Source of the DNA: Cylindrospermum sp. FACHB-282 | Lineage (GTDB): Bacteria; Cyanobacteriota; Cyanobacteriia; Cyanobacteriales; Nostocaceae | Length of the DNA: 64,000 nucleotides | Assembly (NCBI RefSeq): GCF_014697195.1 | Contig: NZ_JACJRJ010000008.1 | Location: forward strand, 88,506-152,505 | Direction: 5' to 3' | Shown: positions 16,864 through 25,642 of the stretch, in pieces | Layout: each line of letters opens with the position of its first letter | Position numbering within the stretch: position 1 is the stretch's first letter | Program-made: the position numbers and the translations under genes | The notes under the pieces: model-generated | Seen by the model: only the letters and a program-made list of their open reading frames with translations | The model's database searches: none | Told to the model about the DNA's origin: nothing

Positions 16864-17961
16864 ATGAATACCGAGATTAATTTATTCTCTCCCTACCAGT
16901 TAGGTGACTTAGAACTGCCTAACCGGATAGTCATGGCGCCCTTAACCCGACAAAGAGCAGCAGAGGGAAACGTTCCGCACCAACTCAACGCCACCTACTA
17001 CACCCAACGAGCTACCGCTGGACTGATTATTTCAGAAGCAACTCAGGTTTCTCCTCAAGGACAGGGCTATCCCCATACACCAGGAATCTATTCACCAGCA
17101 CAGGTAGCGGGTTGGCGGTTGGTAACAGATGCCGTGCATCAGCAAGGAGGGAGAATTTTTCTGCAACTATGGCATGTAGGCAGAATTTCTCACCCTGACT
17201 TGCAACCAGATGGAGCATTACCTGTGGCACCTTCTGCCATTGCACCTCAAGGTCAGGCGTTAACATATCAGGGTTTAAAACCCTTTGTCACTCCCCGTGC
17301 CTTGGAAACCTCAGAAATTCCAGGAATTGTAGAACAATATCGTCAAGGTGCAGCCAATGCCCTAGCAGCTGGGTTTGATGGAGTAGAAATTCATGCAGCC
17401 AATGGTTATTTAATTGACCAGTTTCTCCGAGATGGCACAAATCAACGCACCGATAAATATGGGGGCGCGATTGAAAATCGGACACGATTGCTGTTGGAGG
17501 TGACAGAGGCAGTAACTGGGGTGTGGGATTCTCAACGGGTGGGGGTACGTCTTGCACCCAGTGGGACATTTAACGATATGCATGATTCTCATCCCCTAGA
17601 AACCTTTGGTTATGCGGCTCAAGCTCTAAACCAGTTTGATTTAGCATATCTGCATATTGTTGAGGGACTAGAAGGAGACATCAGACATGGTGCAACCCTT
17701 GTACCTACTAGTCATTTGCGGCAGAAGTTTACAAACACACTGATAGTCTGTGGTGGTTATACTCGTGAAAGAGGCGATGTTGTATTGGCAAACAAAGCAG
17801 CAGATTTAGTTGCCTTTGGTATTCCATATATAGCCAATCCTGATTTACCCCAACGGTTTGCGCTAAATGCACCGCTGAATCAGCCAAATCAGACAACCTT
17901 TTATGGTGGTGGTGAAGCAGGATATACAGATTATCCCAACTGGGCGCTAGCGAGCAAATAG
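16864..17961 (+). CDS. Old Yellow Enzyme family alkene reductase
   Basis: A 365-residue FMN-dependent TIM-barrel ene-reductase. The N-terminal flavin segment reads NRIVMAPLTRQRA. The substrate-binding pair lies in EIHAANGYLIDQFL (His177, Asn180, with Tyr182 as proton donor). A later flavin-phosphate loop reads CGGYTRERG. It reduces activated C=C bonds of enals, enones, nitro-compounds or quinones with NADPH. It follows the SDR remnant by 3 bp and precedes a nitroreductase, consistent with electrophile detoxification under the ArsR-type regulator. Confidence 0.95.
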   Translation: MNTEINLFSPYQLGDLELPNRIVMAPLTRQRAAEGNVPHQLNATYYTQRATAGLIISEATQVSPQGQGYPHTPGIYSPAQVAGWRLVTDAVHQQGGRIFLQLWHVGRISHPDLQPDGALPVAPSAIAPQGQALTYQGLKPFVTPRALETSEIPGIVEQYRQGAANALAAGFDGVEIHAANGYLIDQFLRDGTNQRTDKYGGAIENRTRLLLEVTEAVTGVWDSQRVGVRLAPSGTFNDMHDSHPLETFGYAAQALNQFDLAYLHIVEGLEGDIRHGATLVPTSHLRQKFTNTLIVCGGYTRERGDVVLANKAADLVAFGIPYIANPDLPQRFALNAPLNQPNQTTFYGGGEAGYTDYPNWALASK

Positions 17962-18043
17962 CCAGTCAGTAATCCTTAATCCGGTTTTTAGATCGATAAT
18001 AAAAAGCGCTACAGCAGCATATTTTAAACAAGAGGAGATTTTC

Positions 18044-18709
18044 ATGAGTGCAATCACCCAGATTCAACCCCTAGATGTACCCAGCGCTATAGTTCAGCGT
18101 CGTTCAATCAAAACTTTCAAATCAGACCCCATAGCCCCAGAACTACTTAAGCAACTGGTAGAGTTGACTGTGGCTGCACCCAGTAGTTTTAATACCCAAT
18201 CCTGGCGGATCATCCTCGTCCAAGATGAGGCGCAAAAGGCAGCTTTATCAGCAGCATCTTGGAATCAAAAGCAAATTACTCAAGCCCCTGTTACCTTTGT
18301 TTTTGCCGCTGATAGCACCGCAGGTGAACAAGATTTGACACCGATTCTAGAGCAAGGACACCAAACTGGGGCATGGAATGAGGGCACAGTCGGTTACTTT
18401 AAAACCGCTATTCCCCAATTTCAAGCTGGACTAGGAGATAAGCGACGGGAATATGCGATTAAAGATGCGATTATTGCTGCCACCCATTTAGTCTTAGCCG
18501 CAGAAAGTCTGGGGTTATCCACCTGCTTTATGAATGGCTGGATTGAGGATCAGGTGAAGGCTGTGATTGGGGCAGAGAATAATCCAGATTTAGCGATCGC
18601 CGTTTTAGTACCTGTTGGTTATGCCGCAGAACCACGCTTGAATCCCGGTCGTTTACCCTTTGCCTACAACGTCTCTGTAGACACAATCGGCAACCCCTAC
18701 CAGGGCTAA
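18044..18709 (+). CDS. Nitroreductase family protein
   Basis: A 221-residue FMN-binding protein of the nitroreductase fold. The flavin-phosphate segment QRRSIKTFKSD lies near residue 18, PSSFNTQSWR near residue 46, and the conserved C-terminal part around LGLSTCFMNGW. It reduces nitro-aromatics and quinones with NAD(P)H. Ribosome site AAGAGGAGA lies ahead of the ATG. It is last in the trxA-OYE run (82 bp after OYE), followed by a GST remnant. Confidence 0.92.
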   Translation: MSAITQIQPLDVPSAIVQRRSIKTFKSDPIAPELLKQLVELTVAAPSSFNTQSWRIILVQDEAQKAALSAASWNQKQITQAPVTFVFAADSTAGEQDLTPILEQGHQTGAWNEGTVGYFKTAIPQFQAGLGDKRREYAIKDAIIAATHLVLAAESLGLSTCFMNGWIEDQVKAVIGAENNPDLAIAVLVPVGYAAEPRLNPGRLPFAYNVSVDTIGNPYQG

Positions 18710-18747
18710 ACCGATATGGGGAAGTGGGTTATCCTCTCTCCCCTTCC

Positions 18748-18954
18748 CCTTATCCTTGGATTGTGCCATATCAGCGCCAAAGCCAAAAGCTAGAAGATTT
18801 TCCTCACCTACAGCGCTGGTTTGAGACGATAAAAAATCGTCCGGCAACAATTCGCGCTTATGAGAAGGCAGAAGCATTTCAAAATCAGGCGTTGGATATC
18901 GAAAAATCACGGGATTTGTTATTTAACCAATCGGCGAATACTATCCAGCATTGA
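18748..18954 (+). pseudogene. Glutathione S-transferase, C-terminal remnant
   Basis: About 68 codons match the C-terminal helical domain of a YghU/YfcG-like GST: YPWIVPYQRQSQKLEDFPHL, then RWFETIKNRPATIRAYEKAE. The thioredoxin-fold N-domain is absent and the sequence immediately upstream is unrelated low-complexity CT-rich DNA. No start codon with a ribosome site was found. It is a decayed member of the same detoxification run. Confidence 0.75.
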
Positions 18955-19004
18955 TTATCTTCAGCATTTCACAATTGGATCATTGAAGATATTCTCACAA
19001 AACC

Positions 19005-21092
19005 TCACCCTGTTTGTTGATGGGTAAGTTGTGTATTAATGGCTATCGAAGTCACCGGGGTCTGTTTGCCTTGCTGCAAGAGTCGCCCTAAAACAAATGT
19101 AAATGGTGGAAGTTTAATTCCCATAGCACCTTCTACAAGATGGAATACTCCACCCGACGTGGCAATCAGCATATCAACTCCACAGAACTCACCGTAGCAA
19201 TGAGGAATCTTTAAAGCCTGTTCCAATATTGGTGTGGGCCCCATATTCATCGCAATCAAGATCGGCTGATCATCAGCCGTACCATGAATGAGTACACACC
19301 AGAAACCATTATTCCTAGAGCATAGTAGGGTACGGGTTCCACTCTGAATGAGTTTGTTTTCCAATCTAATTTCGGCAAGTTGTCGAATTAGTAAAAAAGT
19401 TGGGTGGTTTTTATTATATGGGTCAAAACTTTTGCGGTTAATCGGCCCAAACTCCCACACACAGGCAGGGTTATCAAACATATCTTCCCGCACGTAGCAA
19501 TCATGACCAATCCAATCTTCTGTATCATGACGTTGATGCATCCCTAAAGCGCCAGAAAATTCTTGCTCTGTGCCTTGATAGATAGAAGGTATTTGTGGCC
19601 CTAAAATCAAACAAGCAAGTGCAAAATGTAACCGAACTCGCGCCTCGTCTTGGTTTCCTAGACGACTCAAAAATTGATGGAAGATTCTAGTTGTGTCTTG
19701 GTTATCGAGGAACATAATATTATTCCTCCAACCAGCATGATATGGGTGTGATGGCTCTAGAAAACCACAAAAATAATCTGCCAAACCCCCTAGCCAATGA
19801 CCATCAGCTAAAGAATGCTTGATAGTATAATAAGTGGGATAGTCTATCAGATTTGAAAATTTCGCCCCATTGTAGGCAGTTACCTCTTCGTGAGTACTGC
19901 CAGCGTGTTCGGCTATTTGCAGAAACTGCTTTTTCCCAAAATAGCTAGCATATCTTGATATCTCTTCAACGCAAGGCTCCCAGAAATCAAGACCAACGTG
20001 ACGTGCTGAATCGTATCGGAAACCATCAATGTCTGTTTCTGCAATCCAGTATTTAAGGTGTTGAATCAGTAATTCACGAACGTAGCTTGTCTCTGTTCGC
20101 CAATCTTCCAAGAAGCCAAATAGTCGTTGATTCACCATATCGGTGTATTCAGTTCCGTGGAAGAGTGATGTGTTCCGTGCTTCTATTGGAAAGGGCATTA
20201 CCGCAGTTTCATCACCTTGCACATACTTGAACTCTCCCCCTGGTGGGCCTCCATATTCTTCCCAGTTAATACTATCTGCGATGTGATTGTTGACAACGTC
20301 TAAAATGACAGCAATGTTAGCTTCATGAGCTGTCTTCACTAGGTCACGCAGACACACAAGTGTACCCAGACGTGGATCAACCATCAATAGGTGGATAGGA
20401 TGATAGCCATGATAGCCATCGGCAGCGTTGACATACACAGGGCTGAGGATAATTGCTCTGACTCCCAATGACTTCAAATATGTTATCTGCTCAATTACGC
20501 CCCGAATTGTTCCACCATGACTTGCATAGGGGGAAGAGGGATCATATTTGACTGCACTCAGTCCAGTGCGGTTGCTATCTGCACTACGAGCAAATCGATC
20601 AATGATGATTGAGTAAAATAGACGGCAATCCCAATCATCAGGACTAGATGTCATTGCAACCCTTGGTTTTGGCCCATATATGGGCTGATTGTTCACATAC
20701 CCCAGAAATACAGATGGGATTTCAGCCATTGACCGGGGTGCTTCATCGCAGACTAGCAAAATATGCGATCGCTCTCTTGTATGCTCATTACCATAAGTAT
20801 CCACATAACCCAATCTGTAGCGATATCCTCCCCCGTTACTTATAGGTGGTAGGATGACCGAAAATATTTTGAAGCCATTTTCTATAACGCTTTCAGTATG
20901 TGCCGTAATTCGATCTGAATCGCAATATCCTTGTCCATCATTCAACTCATAAGCTATCTGACCATAATCTGGATTTTTAGATAAGTGAACACCAAATCTG
21001 ATGGAGATTTTTTCACCACTTCTAAACACCCAAGTATATGGTGCTGTACTAGGGTCTAGATGTACTTCACAGTATTCGTCAAAATAGCGCAT
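19005..21092 (-). CDS. GH13 alpha-amylase family glycosidase
   Basis: A 695-residue intracellular enzyme (no signal peptide). An N-terminal carbohydrate-binding-like beta domain (about 1-115) precedes the GH13 barrel. Conserved regions: I ILDVVNNHI (263-271), II DGFRYDSAR (nucleophile Asp361), III IAEHAG (acid Glu395) and IV FLDNQDTTRI (stabiliser Asp466). In region IV the usual His before Asp is Gln465, which is unusual and may alter substrate binding. It probably acts on alpha-1,4 or alpha-1,6 glucans or related sugars. No glycogen operon genes lie nearby. Confidence 0.88.
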   Translation of the reverse strand: MRYFDEYCEVHLDPSTAPYTWVFRSGEKISIRFGVHLSKNPDYGQIAYELNDGQGYCDSDRITAHTESVIENGFKIFSVILPPISNGGGYRYRLGYVDTYGNEHTRERSHILLVCDEAPRSMAEIPSVFLGYVNNQPIYGPKPRVAMTSSPDDWDCRLFYSIIIDRFARSADSNRTGLSAVKYDPSSPYASHGGTIRGVIEQITYLKSLGVRAIILSPVYVNAADGYHGYHPIHLLMVDPRLGTLVCLRDLVKTAHEANIAVILDVVNNHIADSINWEEYGGPPGGEFKYVQGDETAVMPFPIEARNTSLFHGTEYTDMVNQRLFGFLEDWRTETSYVRELLIQHLKYWIAETDIDGFRYDSARHVGLDFWEPCVEEISRYASYFGKKQFLQIAEHAGSTHEEVTAYNGAKFSNLIDYPTYYTIKHSLADGHWLGGLADYFCGFLEPSHPYHAGWRNNIMFLDNQDTTRIFHQFLSRLGNQDEARVRLHFALACLILGPQIPSIYQGTEQEFSGALGMHQRHDTEDWIGHDCYVREDMFDNPACVWEFGPINRKSFDPYNKNHPTFLLIRQLAEIRLENKLIQSGTRTLLCSRNNGFWCVLIHGTADDQPILIAMNMGPTPILEQALKIPHCYGEFCGVDMLIATSGGVFHLVEGAMGIKLPPFTFVLGRLLQQGKQTPVTSIAINTQLTHQQTG

Positions 21093-21257
21093 ATAGCATT
21101 CCTATGAATTAAAGATGGTGAGTTGGCCAACAAGTTATCTTCGGTGATGGACTTACCGATTTCTGTTTTTCTTGTCCAGAATAATTTTTTGGCTATTAGA
21201 CGTTTTGTGATTCTGCTTATGACCACTAATCCACTAGTAAACCAGAAACGTAATTAA

Positions 21258-22049
21258 CTACCAAAAACGCAGTTGCACCAAATGTATGATGTATTCTAAA
21301 TACTGTCGCCAAGTGACTTTACTCGCCCCTTCTTGGCGTTCCTGAAAGACATAGGCTACTTCAGCAATTTGATGAATCTCACCTCGCCCAATTACTTCAA
21401 TCAAAATTTTGTAGCCCAGAGGATTCATTAACCGCCCTGCGATCGCCTCTCGGCGCACTAAAAAATAACCACTCATGGGATCAGAAACACGCCCGACGAC
21501 ACTGGGCAAAATAATCAACCCTAGCAATTGAGCACCCCGTGACAAAATTCGCCGATTCAAGCGCCAATCACTAGTTCCGCCTCCTGTGACATGACGGCTA
21601 GCGACAGCAAGATCCGCTCCCTGTTCCGTCGCCTTCAGTAGCTTCATTAACACCTCTGGCGGATGTTGTAAATCACCATCAATCACCCCTAGCACTTGCC
21701 CTTTGGCAACCTGCCAACCCCTAATCACCGCAGTAGACAAGCCCCGTTCTCCCTGACGACGCATCACGCGCAAGCGAGGATAATCTGCCATTAGTTGCTG
21801 TGCAATTTCCCAGGTGCCATCAGGACTATCATCATCAATCACAACCAGTTCGTAATTATTGGGTAACGCTTCATCTAGCAAATAGCTCAACAGATGAACC
21901 ACTGCCAAAATGTTCTTACCTTCGTTATAGGTTGGGATAATCAGCGATAAATAAACTGGCTCAGTCGGCGGTGCAAGTTCAGTTGATAACAGAATTTTCA
22001 GCGTTCCTGAAGGTACTGGCACAAGCGATCTCGATAAATTCACAATCAT
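21258..22049 (-). CDS. Polyprenol-phosphate glycosyltransferase (GT2, DPM1-like)
   Basis: A 263-residue GT-A enzyme. SLIIPTYNEGKNI begins the fold, VVIDDDSPDGTWE carries the nucleotide site, IDGDLQHPPE is the metal DxD-like site, and SDPMSGYFLVRR matches dolichol-phosphate mannose synthases. It transfers a sugar from a nucleotide donor to polyprenyl phosphate at the inner face of the membrane. With the GtrA-like gene and the GT39 gene next to it, it forms a complete make-flip-transfer set for modifying a surface polymer or protein. Confidence 0.9.
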   Translation of the reverse strand: MIVNLSRSLVPVPSGTLKILLSTELAPPTEPVYLSLIIPTYNEGKNILAVVHLLSYLLDEALPNNYELVVIDDDSPDGTWEIAQQLMADYPRLRVMRRQGERGLSTAVIRGWQVAKGQVLGVIDGDLQHPPEVLMKLLKATEQGADLAVASRHVTGGGTSDWRLNRRILSRGAQLLGLIILPSVVGRVSDPMSGYFLVRREAIAGRLMNPLGYKILIEVIGRGEIHQIAEVAYVFQERQEGASKVTWRQYLEYIIHLVQLRFW

Positions 22050-22146
22050 AATTCAGTTCTATTTCGGTTATTAGGTTTCCATTTTTTTTATATTCAGAAA
22101 AAACTAAATACACTGCATGATCAGCAGAAAAAAATCTGTATTTTTC

Positions 22147-22638
22147 CTAAGTACTATCTTTCAACACATCTACTTCTGTATCTCTTATTTGCCAGTTGAG
22201 CTTCCAGTTGAGCAAAAAATTCCAGAGAGTAACACAAATAATTGCCACCAATTTTGCCATATATTCATTCATTTCAAATTCATAAAACAGCCAATTCACA
22301 ATTAAACTATTGAAAATTAATCCAAAAAAACAAATTAAGTTGAACTTTAAAAATCGCTGTAATCGCTGAGTGCCTAACTGTTGTCGAGAAGAAATATTAC
22401 TAAATGTCCATACATCATTCCAAACAAAATTATTAATGATTGCTAACTCTGTTGAAAGTATCCCACTCGGAGTTAACCCCCAACCCAACAGTTTGTGCAG
22501 AACATAAAATCCTCCCAAGTCCACAAATACACCACTTAAACCCACTATGGCGAAACGAATCAGACGACTGACAAACACCCAAGAAAAATTTAAGAGCAGT
22601 CTATTTATTAGATTGTTAATTTCAAAACAATGATTCAT
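22147..22638 (-). CDS. GtrA family membrane protein
   Basis: A 163-residue protein with four hydrophobic segments and the GtrA start FAIVGLSGVFVDLGGFYVLH. Members are proposed to flip polyprenol-phosphate sugars across the membrane. It lies between the polyprenol-phosphate glycosyltransferase and the GT39-type transferase on the same strand, in the order expected for a sugar donor made inside, flipped, and used outside. Confidence 0.88.
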   Translation of the reverse strand: MNHCFEINNLINRLLLNFSWVFVSRLIRFAIVGLSGVFVDLGGFYVLHKLLGWGLTPSGILSTELAIINNFVWNDVWTFSNISSRQQLGTQRLQRFLKFNLICFFGLIFNSLIVNWLFYEFEMNEYMAKLVAIICVTLWNFLLNWKLNWQIRDTEVDVLKDST

Positions 22639-22704
22639 TCGCCTTCTTCTCTCTTAAGAACTTTACTCCATCTCTAGCACTTATACAATCTCAAACAATA
22701 CTGT

Positions 22705-24348
22705 TCACAACTGCTCAATTTTATCAAATTGCCATAAACCTCCAGGTGGCGGATTAAGTACTTTAATAGTTTTTAAAAAATAGGTTTTATCTTCCTCTAT
22801 TTGATGAAATAAAGTACTATTATTTTGCATAAATAAAATATGATGATCATCTTGCGGAATCCGTAGTAGCTCATCATCTTTATCTTTTATTGGCAGTAGA
22901 CGAACTTTTGGTGAATAATGACTTAAAGTTAGAATTCCTCCCAAATTAACAGGAGAGTTATTAATTACCAGTAAAGGTCTTTCTAATTGATTGAGAACTT
23001 CATCTGTTTCTCTAATAAATTTTGCAGATGATTGAGTCCACCAACTCTCAGCTTGAAAAAATCTGACATCAGAAATCAACCCAGCTATCAGCAATCCGAT
23101 TATTGTGAATTGAGCAATTTTCGTCTGCCATATCTGTTTTTGGAAAATATGAAAAGCTAAAACATAGGCTACAATAATTTCTAGACTGAGATATAAAGGC
23201 AATTGGTAGCGCAATTGAATAGAGCGCACCCCTCCATAAATGAGGTCATATATCACTAAGAATAAACTGGTAAATCCTCCCAATAAAACAATCAATAGAT
23301 TAGCTTGATTACTAGGCACTTTTATGATAAATAACCCCAAGTAAATAATTAAGGATAAACTGAATATTAACGCAGGAATAATATAAAATAAAGAACCTTC
23401 AAGAGTAAAACTATTAAATACTGATGTATCTGAAGTTAAATTAAGATCGAAAAATATTCGAGTTACTCGAATCCCAAAAATAGCGATTAGCTCGAAAGGA
23501 TTATTTATCCATTTTATTGCCCACCCTGAAGTTAGCTCTAGTGCTGTGCCAATGTGGGTGATGAGTACAATTAACCAAGGCAAAAACATTAATAAAGCAG
23601 CAATCGTAGCAAGTATATAATTGAGTGAGGTTTTGCTGAAGCGAAACTGTTGTTGAATAACTGCATAAATACCATGAGATATCATCACCAAAACTGTGAA
23701 TAAATGAGTGTATAAACCCAAGGCTAAAGTGAGAGTATAAACAGCCCAATTTCTTTTATTTTCTTGTCTGATAGCTCGCAATAAAGCAGCACTCGATACT
23801 AGAATCTCTACCATCCACAAACTGTATTGACGTGCTTCTTGAGCAAAATATAACTGCAAGGGAGAAACGGCAACTAACGCCATTGCTACCCATCCTACAA
23901 CTGGTGACTCAAACAACTCTAAACACAGCCAATATACACTAGGAAATATCAACAGACTGATGATTGCTGATAAACTTCTCACTCCTGTCGGAGAATCTCC
24001 AAATACTTGCGCCCACAATCTCACCATTACGTAATATAAGGGGGGATGCTGTGGGTCTGAGGTGATTAAATAATTCACTGTATCAGCCACCCCACGCTCT
24101 GGATTAATGTGTTGATATTTGTCGAAACTAGTAATAGCAATTATGCCTTGATGGTGAGAAACTTCCTGTTTTAACTCGGCTATCGTGTGCCCAGAAATTG
24201 CTACAGATGTCCAAGATTCATCACAGCAGTATATTTTTTTTTCCAGATGGGCAAAACGGAAGAAAATGCCTAACCCGATGAGGCTGATTATCAAGATTTT
24301 AAACCAAGTCGGGGGACTTGCTTTTACTAATAATTGCGGATTGTCCAT
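22705..24348 (-). CDS. GT39/ArnT-like membrane glycosyltransferase
   Basis: A 547-residue polytopic GT-C transferase with about ten membrane segments. The first periplasmic loop contains the acidic motif CCDESW (about residue 42), and the second region reads DPQHPPLYYVMVRLWAQVFG, typical of the PMT_2/ArnT group. It transfers a sugar from polyprenyl phosphate to an acceptor outside the membrane. It is downstream of the methyltransferase gene and upstream of gtrA-like and GT2 genes on the same strand. The acceptor is unknown. Confidence 0.85.
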   Translation of the reverse strand: MDNPQLLVKASPPTWFKILIISLIGLGIFFRFAHLEKKIYCCDESWTSVAISGHTIAELKQEVSHHQGIIAITSFDKYQHINPERGVADTVNYLITSDPQHPPLYYVMVRLWAQVFGDSPTGVRSLSAIISLLIFPSVYWLCLELFESPVVGWVAMALVAVSPLQLYFAQEARQYSLWMVEILVSSAALLRAIRQENKRNWAVYTLTLALGLYTHLFTVLVMISHGIYAVIQQQFRFSKTSLNYILATIAALLMFLPWLIVLITHIGTALELTSGWAIKWINNPFELIAIFGIRVTRIFFDLNLTSDTSVFNSFTLEGSLFYIIPALIFSLSLIIYLGLFIIKVPSNQANLLIVLLGGFTSLFLVIYDLIYGGVRSIQLRYQLPLYLSLEIIVAYVLAFHIFQKQIWQTKIAQFTIIGLLIAGLISDVRFFQAESWWTQSSAKFIRETDEVLNQLERPLLVINNSPVNLGGILTLSHYSPKVRLLPIKDKDDELLRIPQDDHHILFMQNNSTLFHQIEEDKTYFLKTIKVLNPPPGGLWQFDKIEQL

Positions 24349-24505
24349 TTATTGCAGATGTCTCATTAGAGAAAAAACTATTAATATAGCAATATTAAAT
24401 CACTGGTGAGCGTTACTTTTAGAGTGTTTTAGCAAACTATAATGCATGACACTATCGCTAACAACACCCCAAAAAATACTCAGAATTCAAATAGGATAGC
24501 TATAA

Positions 24506-25555
24506 TCAATCACTATTTATTTTCTGAGCAACCACTACCATATCAATCAAATGTATTTTCTTTAAAGTTTCATTTTGATTAACTTGGTGTTCAAGGTCTA
24601 ATATTTCTGCAACAGTTTCTATTGGTTTGACTGGTAGGCAGAGGCGGGCTTGAATTTGGGGATATTCGATATATGTACCGACCGGCATATTTTTATGAGT
24701 ATAAAACTGAGAATGGTATGCCTCCCATTGCTTGATAGTAAATAGTGGTGTGGCAGGAAGTTCATAAGATGCTGATTGAGATTTAAACTCATCTCCAAAA
24801 GTCTTTTCCAATGTCGGATTAAACGGGTTGCTCAGAAGCGTTTGGAACAGGTCAAAGGGTATATATCGAATCCCCAATCCTGCGGAATGTCCATTTTTAC
24901 AAGTTTCAAAAAATTCTTCTCTGCTAATTATAATATGCTCATTATTAAACTCTTTAGGGGCACGAAAGTGATAAAGAACGGGAGACTTACAAGCAAATAT
25001 CACTAAAGACCCGTTTGGTTTTAGAAAGTTATAAAAAGCAGCAAGACTTTCTTGGATAACATCTAAAGAAATATGTTCAAAAATATGCGAACAAATGATT
25101 AGATCAAAAGTTCCATATTTCGATATTTCTTTGCTTTGCATTACATCATTGAGAAGTTGGACTTTTTCACTTTTTAGCGGTAATGAGTATATTTCTTGGA
25201 GCAATTGCTCATATTCCTCAGTTTGTACAAAGTCATCATCCTGTAATTTTGTTAATAGTTCTTGGTCTTCGTTGATTAGACACTTAGCTACCACTGAAGC
25301 GTGCAAAAATCTCTTGAGGTCTGGTTCGACCATAACAATCTTTTTAGCTGACCATAGACGAGGAAGTAATCTTCCTAATCCACATCCAGCATCAAGAATA
25401 ACTGCATCAGATGTAATCAAATCCTGAATGTTATTAGTCCAGACTTCCCGGTCTCTAGCTTTCCAGGCTTCATGAGCCAGATTTGTAACCCGCTGGTGTG
25501 GGTCAACCGTTTCATAAGCAGTAGCGATAATTTTCTTCACTGAAAGATACCTCAT
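24506..25555 (-). CDS. SAM-dependent methyltransferase
   Basis: A 349-residue class I methyltransferase. Motif I is VILDAGCGLGRLLPRLW (about residue 53), the acidic strand IVMVEPD follows, and the post-motif region reads FDLIICSHIFEHI and LKPNGSLVIFACKSP. A long C-terminal part (230-349) is not assigned. It lies between the MFS gene and the glycosyltransferases. The substrate is unknown. It may belong to either the glycosylation set or the neighbouring natural-product locus. Confidence 0.8.
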   Translation of the reverse strand: MRYLSVKKIIATAYETVDPHQRVTNLAHEAWKARDREVWTNNIQDLITSDAVILDAGCGLGRLLPRLWSAKKIVMVEPDLKRFLHASVVAKCLINEDQELLTKLQDDDFVQTEEYEQLLQEIYSLPLKSEKVQLLNDVMQSKEISKYGTFDLIICSHIFEHISLDVIQESLAAFYNFLKPNGSLVIFACKSPVLYHFRAPKEFNNEHIIISREEFFETCKNGHSAGLGIRYIPFDLFQTLLSNPFNPTLEKTFGDEFKSQSASYELPATPLFTIKQWEAYHSQFYTHKNMPVGTYIEYPQIQARLCLPVKPIETVAEILDLEHQVNQNETLKKIHLIDMVVVAQKINSD

Positions 25556-25642
25556 TGATGCTAATTTATGACTTGGTTGTCGCCTATTAAAAACAGCTAT
25601 TAATGGGCGAAAATCGCATTTTTGAATTTATTAACTAACGGA

